Shown here: positions 33,001-43,767 of the stretch, piece by piece
Layout of the letters: every line of letters begins with the position of its first letter
Numbering within the stretch: the first letter of the stretch is position 1
Assembly (NCBI GenBank): GCA_013115145.1
Contig: JAAPAO010000253.1
Span: forward strand, 1 to 46,510
DNA from: Perkinsus chesapeaki
Lineage: Eukaryota; Perkinsozoa; Perkinsida; Perkinsidae
Length of the DNA stretch: 46,510 bases
Reading direction: 5' to 3'
Notes under the pieces: generated by a model
Told to the model about the DNA's origin: nothing
Seen by the model: the letters and a program-made list of their open reading frames with translations, nothing else
The model's database searches: none
Position numbers and translations under genes: made by a program

Positions 33001-33245
33001 CTCAGCAATAGGCATGCTAAAGTAAGACACGTCTCGCAGGAGTTCGGCACCCTCAACATCATGCTCGCTTTACCAGTCATGATTATTGAAAATGCAGCGT
33101 AAGCTCGGCTCTCATTTGGGGTAAGCAACAGCCCCTGATTAGGTTTCAAAAGGCCACCGAGGATCACTCGAGATGGGCTAAGTACAATAGTGATTACTTT
33201 TACGTCCGTACGCCTGAGTGGACGCGAAGCCTCGCAGAAAGGTGA
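30056..33245 (+). CDS. DUF2817 (M14-like zinc hydrolase) with signal anchor, nine exons
   Basis: DUF2817 proteins are related to zinc carboxypeptidases (M14); substrate unknown. Exons 30056-30126, 30688-30952, 31009-31208, 31547-31630, 31856-31973, 32013-32123, 32164-32348, 32985-33098 and 33143-33245 all join in phase, giving 416 residues. Exon 1 encodes a membrane anchor or signal peptide (HACGAIAAAALAVLIAFF). Family blocks follow: YYQARSKF; SGIHGVEGF with the HxxE zinc pair at about H83/E86; HAANPFGMVHLRRFNEENVD; LKPAGIFYGG; IDIHTGLGP with the third ligand at about H265; and SQEFGT. Intron 1 is 561 bp; two later introns have weaker sites (donor GTCGCT at 31974). An optional 39-bp in-frame intron at 31030-31068 is also possible. 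The predicted location is secretory or extracellular. Confidence 0.85.
30172..30678 (-). other. Antisense open frame inside DUF2817 intron 1
   Basis: An ATG-started frame of 168 codons without a stop lies almost exactly within the 561-bp first intron, on the opposite strand. The translation begins MSLPQDFVKSQC and contains hydrophobic Phe-rich patches (FPGLLFFIFTEF). It matches no family I know. Given the number of frames in the window, one stop-free run this long by chance is not surprising. Confidence 0.25.
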
Positions 33246-33845
33246 GCAGTGGCATCACCCACTGGGTACCCCTGGCCTTGAAAATGGGGAGTCTAAAGGA
33301 GTCTTCCGGTCGTACGGGGACGTCTACATATATTTAAATTATGACATAATAATTGTGTGACACGATTTCTGTCACATGATGTACAGAAGTACATAGCATA
33401 TACAGCCCGACGCCATAAAATAGAATAATTCATTTTTTTATTTCTCCCTCAATGTTAAGGGTTGAAACTTTTAACATGAGTTTTATAAAGAGAATCGAAA
33501 ACATGACACTACATCGATTAACCGCTTTATGACTGACAGTTGATATTACACACGATGCGGATCTCATGTCACATACCGGGATGGGTACATCTGAATAATA
33601 TTAATAAATTGAAGTAAACCAGCTGAAGGTTGGTTATGAATTAAAGGAGATAATAGTATAAGTGATGACAATAATAGTATTGCAAATCTCATGTCACTTA
33701 CCGTGAGTGATGCTTCCTTGACATACAAAAAGGTTCAGTTCAGAATTCCGTTTCACGAAGAGGTTGAGTTTTTACGCATTTGCGTATCGAACGGGCACAC
33801 CCTGTACATACCGTGTATGTCATCGCGTCGTTCACAAAGGATTTA
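33246..33845. other. AT-rich, short direct repeat, no gene
   Basis: The phrase ATCTCATGTCAC(A/T)TACCG occurs at about 33561 and 33688. No coding signal. Confidence 0.45.
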
Positions 33846-34648
33846 ATGGCGCCATTATTGGGTCAATACCGACTTTTTCTCAGAGGTTCGCGCTTGTTCT
33901 GGAGCGTCGTAGATGATGGTGCAACTTGAATTTCTCGCGTTGAGCGGAAGCTGTGAACTAATCTCAATCTGTAAGGGTTCGGAGACGCGTTATATCTTAC
34001 CCATACCATCCTAGTCTATATAGAGAGTTGTTTCATTAGCAAGTAACATTTGTGTTCGTCAATTCATCAATGCCGATATTGCATTAAGTCGCCGTGTGCT
34101 GACAGCGGCCCTGGGGCAAAGTGCAATTCCAGCAAGTGTTGCAAATAAGATAACGCCGGCAGAGAGCTCTGCCAGGATTAGCCTCGTGGAGTTTCTCCAC
34201 CTTTCCCTAACAAAGTTTGGAAAGTGAACGCGCGAGTTTGATAATTATACTGACATTGTTACACGCAATAATATCAGCGGGCTACACAAGTCACTTGTTC
34301 ACAAGTGTGATGCGTACACAGAGTACGCCTTCAAGTTTGCCAGAGCTACATCCAAGCCTGATACCTTGCGGAAATGCTAGATCCAAGTTTGACAATACCA
34401 AAACTGCTATGTCCAATATCGTCGACACACAATTAATTTTGACAGCCCAACTTCTTTCTTGACAGGAAAGAAAGGCAGTTCAGCACTGATGTTATCAAGT
34501 AAGCGAAAAATGGTAAGAACCGCTCACTACGTCATAGCATGGGTTATGATGGCGAACGCTGATGCAACGGGGTGGGCTCAGTTACGGACACTCTATGGCA
34601 TACAGATCAAGAAATCTGATCAAGACGCCCTACAAGGCTGAATCGTAA
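33846..34648 (+). CDS. Hypothetical protein, several exons
   Basis: Clear coding exons: about 34040-34223, which is helical (CVRQFINADIALSRRVLTAA, ISLVEFLHLSLTKFG), joined in phase 2 to 34278-34380 (LHKSLVHKCDAYTEYAFKFA). Further on, 34466-34498 and 34582-34648 join in phase 2 over an 83-bp intron and end YGHSMAYRSRNLIKTPYKAE. The link between the second and third pieces is unresolved: a stop at 34378-34380 means either two genes or a missed donor. A possible first exon starts at the ATG at 33846 (MAPLLGQYRLFLRGSRLFW, followed by a GTAGAT donor) and resembles a mitochondrial presequence. No family recognised. Confidence 0.4.
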
Positions 34649-34831
34649 TGTGAATTATGTTATTCGGGTAACAATTTGTCCATTTCGTTACTAACAAACA
34701 CAACATCTATGGCATTGCCAAGAATTGAAGTTTAGACGGCTTCTTGGACTCGAAAAAGGCAAGGTAATGCCACAATGGCATATTGTACAAGTTAAGGACC
34801 CTGACATATCTTGAGGAAATATCTTGCTTCT

Positions 34832-36095
34832 TTAACAATGAAGTGAGCTATCATTGTAGGAGTCAAATGTTATGATGCTTGCACACGTCTCAGCCATATG
34901 ATCAGTGACAGGCTTCTGACTGAGACGAAGTGCATGTGGTTTGCTTAGATCAATAACATATCCGCCCGTCAACTGCTGGGTAGTTGCATCGTTATCGAGA
35001 CTCTCCCGCAGCTCCTCTTTCAGAGGGATGTGGAGGGCGTTGGAATACCATGCACTATGATTCTCCAGAACTTCCTTTGCTGGTGCTTTCCATAGACCTA
35101 ACCCCGCACTCTCGAGAACATAGAGCTCTCGCGTATCCGGGTCACGTGGGAATACTGTACCTTCTCCGGGTGGCGCTTGTCGAGGGAAGCCGCAGATTCC
35201 CAGTGTTAGTTTCTCCCACTCGGGTTTGACCTTCGCAGAAAGGTTACTAAGCACCACTCTTCCAGCAGCACTGCTGCGCCTGAACGGGCTCCGGTCATCG
35301 CGGAAGCTCCGTCTGTGGTAACCGAGACAAGCCCACTTTTAGGGACCTCCAGAGCCTCAAGCAGTTGTACAACTGCATTCTTCACAGCTGCGCCAGTGCC
35401 GTCGCCCTTCATGTCTCTCAAGCCAATGTAGCGTGTGCAACCCTGGGCTTTGGCGTATACAATAACTTGTTTAGTCACGGCGATGTCGGTAGTCTCATCG
35501 ACTGAGATTCCAAACTTTTTATTATGAAGCCATGCCTTCGTCTCGGCGACCTGATCGAGAATATCCCGCTGCACCGTGCCGTCTTGAAAGCCTATAGCCT
35601 TGAGCTGCAAGGCAGGCAGAGGCTTTTGAAAAGTACTACCTGTAGACTGTGTGCCGATTTGACGAATTCCCAGCCGTAATTTTTAGAGCGCCAGTGTGGG
35701 GTAATTTGAAGGCCGTGCTTTTCCGCCCATTGCGCTAGGGCTTCTGACTTATGAAGGGCGATCTCCTCGACGGCAAGGGTCACGGAAAGGTCAGCTAGAG
35801 GGGCCACGAGTTTTAACTCACCGTCCAGAAGGTCTTTCTGCTTCTCAACCACCTTTTTGAAGGCCAGTGTCACAGGCATCTGTTTGAACCTGTGCTTATT
35901 GCTATTGTCGATCGCTTTCTGATGGTCTGCGAGGTCAGATTTCTTGAATTTCTCCGGGTTGCAGACTCTCCATTCAGACCATTTTCCAGATGCCTCGTGG
36001 TCCATACACTCTCCGCAGCAATATTCGATCTTGCCAAACTGCTTGCGAGTGCGCAGCCAGAGAAAATCACCTTTGTATTTGGTTACGCAGGGCAT
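34832..36095 (-). pseudogene. hAT transposase, broken
   Basis: The gene starts at the ATG at 36095. Its N-terminal part looks like a TTF/BED-type zinc finger (CCGECMDHEASGKWSEWRVC, then a KSDLADHQKA helix). A 35-bp phase-0 intron at 35605-35639 joins it to the catalytic part, with GISVDETTDIAVTKQ and SVTTDGASAMTGARSG, the hAT RNase-H-like signatures around the first catalytic Asp. At about 35206-35257 the frame shifts into a second open stretch that ends at 34832 and does not resemble the rest of a hAT catalytic domain; no hAT dimerisation domain is seen. It is therefore not expected to encode an active transposase. The downstream frame (FPRQAPPGEGTVFPRDPD) may be unrelated sequence joined by deletion. 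Confidence 0.7.
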
Positions 36096-36352
36096 TTAAC
36101 TTGTAGGTTATACGAAGGAATGGGGTATAACTGTTAGCTACTCACCGACAACGACCTTGCGAACAGAACTCTGGGTGACACCCAGTGAGGGGTACATGCG
36201 TGCATTTGATGGGTGTACATGCGTGCTGCTATCTTATGCGCGCGTGGCGCGCAAAAGAGTGATTTCAAGTCGCGGGAAAAATCAGGCCACGGGATTGTCC
36301 TATGGCGGATAAGTGCCGGTCGGCCGCGGAGCGGCCGAGTCGTAGCGGATCG

Positions 36353-36367
36353 TTAGAGGGAACACTG
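36353..36367 (-). repeat. hAT terminal inverted repeat
   Basis: The outer end of the element described at 34832-36367. hAT ends commonly start CAG(T/G)G and create 8-bp target duplications. The internal flank also holds TCGGCCGC-GGA-GCGGCCGA and GCGCGC-GTG-GCGCGC hairpins (36320-36338 and 36238-36252). Confidence 0.7.
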
Positions 36368-36680
36368 GCAGGCCCTTTCTCGGTGCGACCTTCACTGTGT
36401 CCAATTAGAAGTGGGCCATTCGTCGTGACAAAATTCGCGCCTGCTCAGCTCATGAGGTACACCATATACTGACTCCTTCGAACAATTGATGCCGAATACG
36501 TTGTAGAAAATTGCCCACAGAATTTCATGTAAGTCTTTTATTATCGAGTTCCGTACTGAGTCAGAGTTTATTAACGTTCTTGCTTGGAGTAAGTTGTTTC
36601 AAAAGTACGCAAAGTACTAGGCTTCCGCCCAACATAGCAGGCTAGGACAAATGAGGTCTAACTAGTCTTATTTGTCTGCG

Positions 36681-39600
36681 ATGAGTCAGAGCCCTTGGCA
36701 ACTCAGAGTTCAGTCTGCTGCGTTTGCCCAACAACTTTCAATGGATACCTTGGCGACACTTCCTGCTGGTGCGCAGAGCTGGCATAAGAGCATATTGGCC
36801 GTATCCAGAACACATTTGGCTTATTTAAGCACTCTCTCGCTCAATGTGTAAGGATCCTCCAAACATCACTCTGCACATGTTCTACTAGAATACGTATATG
36901 TGACCTGGCGGCAGTGGAAACCAGAGGCCTCGAGTGGGGAAAAGCGAGAGATGAAATGCTTGCCGCAGTTATCAGGTAACCCAAAACATTCCCAAAATAT
37001 CCAAGCAGTAAGCTTGCATCTACTTGTGAATTCACTAAGCTGTAGTGCATGAGTATCATGTTTTATCCGTATATTTCACGGGTCTTCAACTGAGAACGTT
37101 GATCTCATCATCGAATGACGACATCAGCGAACATCGGCAATGATCAAGCGTTGCTATTCGTTGCCTGCGCACTTCACAACGCGATGCCTGCAACCCTCAG
37201 TCTGACGGCCTCAGGATTCAATTTCAGGAATCCTCATGCAGAGGAAGAATTTCTCATAGTCTCCAGTAGTGGGAGATCGCAGTTGGTTGAAGTAAAGGAC
37301 GGTGAGCTACCTCAGCCCGTACCAGGAAAGGTTCGCAATAAGCAGGCCGACTCATTCCAAGTCCCACGGCAAAGGAATCATTTGAGATAACTATGCCGGC
37401 AGGCTCGACCTCGAAGGGCGCAGCTGTGCCAGAGATTCTCATCGACTTCGACGCCGGTAGGGTAGCGGAACCGCGATTAACTTTATACGGCTATATCGGC
37501 CTGTAATAGGCTCCCGGTTTCTTTCAGTCGAGCAAGGGGTTCTGTGGTACTATCATAACACTGACTCTGGGCAACATCAGCTACGCCATAGGAAGGTTCA
37601 TGATCATGGTGAGCTTCGGTTGAGCCATTGATGAGGAAGAAGCTTTCTGTCCGTCAATAACTGAAATGCTCCTGATTGGTTCAATAGAAATTTGTCCCTT
37701 CGACAAAGATATCAGAGTGAGTTAAGCGGTATTCGACAGCCTACTACATTGGGCTGCCACGCTGCTTTCCACACCGCTGGGGAATCGGTTCAGTTTTGAG
37801 AAATCCTCAGGAAATCTTTATCAAGATTGTTACTAAATAGAAATTGCTGAGACTCGAGTAGCAGCATATTTCTGAAACTAATTGGTATTGCAAATACATT
37901 CGCCTCATCACATGTACTGTCCCAGGGACAGTGTCCCTAGTAGGGACTCCCTACTAAGAATGCCTTAGTCCCCGTCATTCCGTACGACTGCAACAGTTTG
38001 AACCTTTTGTTGACGTGTTGAAGTAATAACCAATGAACCTGTCAGGTTCATCGCCAGTAGAGAGATCCTTCTCTCTTTCTACTCCGGACTCGGGGTAGGT
38101 CGAGTCCCAGTATACCTCCTATATATAGAGGCACAGGTCGCCTACGAACAGAGCTGCCACCGACCTCCTCAGACCGCTGAAGAGTTTCGGCGATGGAGGA
38201 TCGTCCCCACACGCGGTGTGACTGCTCATCATAGATTTTCAGCCAGATTTTCAGCCTTGCGGGGGAAATGAGTTTCTGTAGACCGTAATGCGTCCCCACC
38301 ACGCCCGACGGAGATCGATCGCATTCGGCTGGTCAAATGGTGGCGTTACATTGATGACTGTAGAGGTCGGGGAGAGAACTCTAAGTTGCTCCCGAGGAGT
38401 AAGAATACTGACATCCAAGATGGCTGTTGGAATGTGACACCGTCACATTAGACGACTATAGGCTACTAGACTAGTAGTACTAGTTGCTGTTATTTAACAT
38501 GTTGATCATTGACTTGAATAGTTAGTTTCAGCTAAAATTTAATGATTATGACGAAATTAGTGATTTTATAATTAAAATCGTAAGTAAGGTATGTTTTAGT
38601 AAAATGGTGACTGTTGCACCGCCACCATTGTGACGCTCCGTTGCCGTCAGTATGTCGAGACGACGGACGGTAGAAAATTCGCACAACTGTTGGGGAAGAT
38701 TTGTGGCCAAAGAAAAGTTTCGATAGAAAACTTTTATCGATAGCATCAATAGTTATTACATTGCCGGGCTTTGAACTGAATCAGTTACTGATACTGGTTG
38801 TAATCATTGAGTACACATTTCCGCACTAGATTTGGTCCAAATCATTTGGACATCAGCGTCAGGCTTCAGCGGTCTGCTTCCATCACTGTACGATGATCCT
38901 GACTCCTCTTCTTCTCAGTCGTCAGTAGTGGACCTGGCTTTTGACCCTCTCTCTACTTGCTACCTAATCGTCGCCTACGGCAGTGGCGAACTCAGCATGC
39001 TGGATATGAGCTCCACTGGTCTAGCAACCCAAGTGAGCACCACGCGAGAGAATCGCTAATGCCATATTAGGCATGCCGATTCCAAAACGCCAAGGCGCCG
39101 ATAAGGTCAATATCCTGGCAATGTGGCTCGCGCGGTCCAGGGAGCTTTTTCACGGCGAGCGGCGAGGGCTCAACTATCCTGCAGCTGTGGAATGTCAGCA
39201 AACAGTCACCCATTGAAGAGATAAAGGTAGCTGACAGGCCCCCTAGTGGATACTACTGCTAGCATACATTCTAAAGGTACATAAGAACGCGAGTTGTAAT
39301 ATAGCTTCATGTGTTCCCGGCGATGACAGCAAGTAATCGAAGCCTCCTCCTCCTACGCCTGTCTGCTCTTCTTCGTGCTGCTGCAGGGTTGTTACCAGCC
39401 TGCGAAACGGCGCGGTAGAAATTGTCGATGTTAAGACGAGAAGCGTCAGAGCAGTCTGTGGATCAAGTGACTTCGCCCGTGCTGCCAGGTTTTTACCGTG
39501 TCCAGGTCACCGCGAGACCGTCTTCGACTGTTGTTTCCATCCTAGAGATCCTAACCTATTTTGTACGGGAAGCTATGATGGAACTGTCCGGCTGTGGCGC

Positions 39601-42600
39601 GTTAAATATGATATAAATGCTGGAGTTGAAAGTACAGCGGAAGTCATTGCCGAGATGGTATGAATCTTCTCATTCTTACTAGAAATTGAAAACGTAAAGA
39701 AACATTCCCGCTAGAAAATTCTAGCGGTCATAACTTATGACTCATAAGCGTAAACTGAATAACTATAGAGACTCGGTGCCATAGGGTCGGTGTTAACAGG
39801 GGGCTATGATAGATACGTCGGATCTCCTATAGTATCAAACTGCCGCAACTGCGAGCATTATCGTCTAATACGGCTCGTTATGTTACGTACATTTTTAGTG
39901 TTCAAAGTAGAGTGATGATTATTGGAAACTAATAAATCATTGTCAAAGCGGCCGTTGTCTGCTGTGATAAGACGTATAACATATATCATCTTTCGTTGTA
40001 TTCTTGGACCTGAACCTCATGTCAGAGCACTGCTTGTAAGGACGGTGGTGGAGCCCAAGCAGAGAACGGTATCAGCAGATCAATAGTGTAAGGTATATAG
40101 AGCCTTTGGTATAGAATGCATCCTGTATATTCTGTACAATACAGCAGTCTATACAGTGCTTCCTCTACCGTATGCTTGTTCATCTTTCCAACAGTTACCC
40201 CATGTATCCAGCCCGTATATCTTGGACTCTCTGTGGCTTTCGAGCATCGAAAAACTTCATGGTTCTCTTCTATGCTCTTCTAGGTATTCCAGGAAAGCTC
40301 CGTCTTGGGGTTGTTTACAAATTGTATATTACCGTCCATCTGTTTTCTATTGCCATTTGCATACGTGTACTGTTATTACACCACAAATGGTGGCACAGAA
40401 GGCTCTCCCACATCCCACTATCAGATACGGTATAGATTTTTCGTTTTGTGGTAAGAAGGTTGCGGGGGTGACAAGCCGAGGAGAGTTGCATGTCTGGCGC
40501 CTTGACACAGGTCAGGACCGCCGCACGCTGTTTATGATCGTTTTCTTTTGAGCTGGGGGAAGTTTCGGGAAGCGCCTGGAATCGGAGTCTCGGATGCACT
40601 TTATATGTTAACAAACTCTGCTTGCTAATTAGCAACTTGAAGTATTAAATACTGAATATCCTTTGTTTCATTATCGATATTGAATATAAAAGTTTAAATT
40701 ACCAATTATATGTTATAATCGATATGATTTATATCGGTATTGTTCACACTTCCATAACTATAGAGTATATAGTGGAGAGGCTAACTAAGCCTTCTTCGGC
40801 GGCGTTAGGCTATAAACTCACACACACTTAGCTGCGGAGCTGCATTGACGCTAATACACATATTTCAAAGAGTATTCTACGGGCTCGTTCCGATCCCCTG
40901 AAATTGTCCTTATGGGATTTCGGGTATTGGAGCCTATTTTATATTCTCATTTGACCTTGGTTTTTCGAGCTGCTCCATTTTATTCATTTTCCTCTCAGGG
41001 CATAAGGTTCTTTTCGTCCCACCATTGAACGTGTACAATCCAAGTAGCTTCCGAGTCTCCTGGCTCAAGGAATTCCACAACAGGTGCACAATCTCAGATG
41101 TGATCGGGCCTTATTATAAGACCCTTATAATTCTTATTACTACTATATCGTTTTTAAAGTCTAGGACATCTGCTTGGACCTGCCATGGGCTTCAATATTC
41201 ATGTGCTTGTTAAACAGTTATATAATGAAATGAGACCAATAGTTTGGCTGGCTTAGCTCTTGCTTGCATTTTGCGATATTTTCGATAGCACGTGCTCTTT
41301 TTGGTCAGCCCTCGCAGTGGCTGGATCGCCTTCGGCCGTACCGACTTCAACGCCGTTATCGTTGACCAGCTTGAAGCAGGCCGTGTTATTGCCACCATAG
41401 AGTAGCTCTAGGCTTATTGAGCTCCATTTGACAGTTCGCCTTCAGTCACCGCAGTCCTGTTATCGGCATAGCTTGGAAACCATTCGTTGAAGGACTTTCT
41501 CCTCAAGTTTGCACTGCCGCTCAAGACGGGACGGTCCGAGTCTGGGCCATCTCGGCCTCGACAGGAGTAACCAGTCTACACATCGCAATCAATCAACAAA
41601 CCTGTTTTGCCAGACAGTATCCCTTGCTCACTGTCTTCGGGGCCACGAGGGCCGAGCGTTCAACGTCCTTCCGAATCCACGTCACGGCGGTATCATCGCA
41701 TCTGGCGGTGACGATTCCACTGTACACATTGCTTGTCCAGTGGACCGTGCATATCTTTCCAGGTTAGAGTGTGGCGGGTGTCTGATTCACGATGCCTTCA
41801 AGTCCTCCGAGGTCATACTTCTAACGTTCGTGCCCTGGCATGGCACAGCGAGCTGCCCACAGTTCTCCTGTCTGGCAGCTGGGACAGTATCCTCAACCTA
41901 GCCAGAGCTAACTCAGTTCCATGGCAGGCACAATAAGGATTTGGGACGCGGCGATGGGTTGTTGTTTGCATGTTCATCGAGACCATGCAGCTGACGTCTA
42001 CGGTATCGCATCCCATCCGCTCAGACCATTTATCTTTATAAGTATGGCGGAGCTTACATTCAACTGTGAAGGAGTGTGCCAGGCACGTCCCGAGATTCAA
42101 CCATTAAATTCTCCACCACAGAATGGCTCGGGCGCCTCCCATTCATGTGCTCTCTGCTGAGTGATGATCCCAAAACAGAATTGGCGAAGTTCATATCAGA
42201 CGACAAAGACGCTATTAGAGAAGCGTTTGATAACGTAGGTCTGCATTACTTGGCTGCTTGCGTCCCCGGCGGTGGGATGTTCCCTCTATCCCATCTATGC
42301 ACGACCATGAGAACACTCCGTGTCAGCCCCAACCTGCTGAACCCACAAACTCACTCGACACGGTTTACTTCCTGTCCCTTCATGGTACCGGGTCAGCTGA
42401 TCTCCTCCAAAGTCTGCAGAGTCGGGGTGGCCAGGACCTTCTTCAAGACAAAATCGACATAGTAGGGGCCGTAGGGACGCTTAGAAGCCACCGTTCTGGC
42501 AGTTGTCATTCTTTGCCTACCGCAAAGGCATCGAGGACCTAGCAGATGTGATACGAGGCATTCTCGGGAGAACGCGGCGTCATGATGGTCCCGGGGAGTA

Positions 42601-43767
42601 CGTCCACGAGAGTGATCTCCAAGAGACCTGTGCAAGTCGCGCATTCGATGCTCTAGCGGCTGCCTCGGGCAAGCGGTCCATCGTTGGTACGGACAGGTCG
42701 AGCGTATCACTCGCAACTGGTCAAAAGGTGTCGACGCGACGCGACTAGATCCTACTAATATGGCATCTTGGCCGTCCATGACCGCCAGACCATCACACGA
42801 CCAGGCCGCCGAGTTGTTCCTGGTCAGTGGGGATTTCAAGAACTACTGCGAAACCGTGGCTAGCTGTGGCAAATGGGAGGCAGCGATCGCTGCAGCCCCC
42901 GCTGTTTCACTGCAGTACGTTCGCGCTCCGAGTGTGTGATGCAGACCCATTCAAGATACTGGCAGCAATTGTCGCGACGATACGCAGATTTTATACTAGC
43001 ATCTCGGGCACTATTAAGCAGCACTGGTGAAAGTGCAGCTCCGGCGCTGCCATACCTCATGGCTTCTGGTACGTGTGGAGTCACATTGAGCTCAGATACG
43101 AATTACCGACGCGTTAGGCTACAATTATCGTGGAGGCGTTGTCTTGTGAAGTTCGATTATCTCTCGTTCATTGTGATCGATACCCGCACAACGATTCCCG
43201 GAATGGAATGTACTTCAGGATGTTCCAATGAAGGCGTTGAGCTCCTGCTCAACCAAGAGAGCCACACTCTCTCCGCTGTGACATTGGGAAAGACGGTGGC
43301 TGACGGCCGAGTGCCTGCAGTTTGCAATGGTGTTAGCGTCCCTCCTGTCGAAGCTGGTGATCGATCCCAGTTCCTCGAGGTGGTCACTTGACACTCGCTT
43401 TTTCCAAGTGCCTTCGATTTGTATAGCATAGCCTCCTTTTCTTAGGCATCTGGCCGTATTGCAACAAGTCTAGCTCGCTCTTCCTGGACACGACTCCAGG
43501 CCTGTGGCATCCTCCTTGGCGCGGAGGATGTTGAGGGCGCTCTAGCTCTACTATGCACTTCTGCGGATTCTTTGATCTACTGTGGCGTGAGAGATCTAGT
43601 GCCATATACAGTAGGATGGACGATTAGCCTATTTCTCTGAATGGCTCCTCCAACAGGTCTGCGCACCATCGAAGGAAGTTACGGCCGGGTTGATCAGGAT
43701 CCGCGGAGAGTTGAAGAAGGAGGGTCGAGGAGTAACCTCGGATGCCTTACAGCAGCTTATGAACTAA
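36681..43767 (+). CDS. WDR17: WDR17 homologue (WD-repeat protein), about 25 exons
   Basis: WDR17 is a conserved WD40/TPR-type protein of poorly known function, built like ciliary transport proteins. Well-supported exons include 36681-36847, 36889-36975, 37128-37301, 37346-37456, 37528-37608, 37688-37716, to 39032, 39071-39226, to 39657, 41309-41401, 41446-41566, 41614-41721, 41763-41886, 41928-42041, from 42083, to 42914, 42956-43068, 43446-43610 and 43657-43767; introns are often 38-46 bp. Collinear WDR17 landmarks: GAQSWHKSILAVSRTHLAYL near the N-terminus, VVDLAFDPLSTCYLIV, ILQLWNVSKQSPIEEIK, GHRETVFDCCFHPRDPNLFC, LRGHTSNVRALAWHSELP, DHAADVYGIASHP, SRDSTIKF, then the helical part DQAAELFLVSGDF and APAVSLQYWQQLSRRYADF. 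The C-terminus is much shorter than in animals. Unsettled: a possible 17-nt microexon at 37009, the exon before 39032, the frame change at 42700, and 43079-43445. Confidence 0.85.
37900..38480. repeat. Cluster of short perfect hairpins (inside WDR17 intron)
   Basis: Within a 1.1-kb intron: TGTCCC-A-GGGACA (37918-37930), GTCCCT-AGT-AGGGAC (37933-37947), AGTAGGG-ACT-CCCTACT (37939-37955), ATGAACCT-GTC-AGGTTCAT (38033-38051), TGTGAC-ACC-GTCACA (38433-38447) and CTACTAG-A-CTAGTAG (38463-38477). Stems are 6-8 bp with loops of 1-3 nt. A minus-strand frame at 38048-38302 has no family features. Confidence 0.75.
40810..40834 (+). repeat. Dispersed repeat, copy 2
   Basis: Partner of 1773-1797 (24 of 25 identical), here inside a long WDR17 intron, preceded by CTAACTAAGCC as in the other copy (CAACTAAGTC). 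Confidence 0.5.

Larger units (their letters stand above)
34832..36367 (-). mobile_element. Decayed hAT transposon (one end intact)
   Basis: One terminus is recognisable: TTAGAGGGAACACTG at 36353-36367, the complement of a hAT-type end beginning CAGTG. Two subterminal GTACATGCGTGC repeats lie at 36192 and 36215. The transposase reads inward on the minus strand. The other terminus and a second copy of the expected 8-bp flank GCAGGCCC (36368-36375) are not seen, so the element is truncated near 34.8 kb. Confidence 0.75.
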
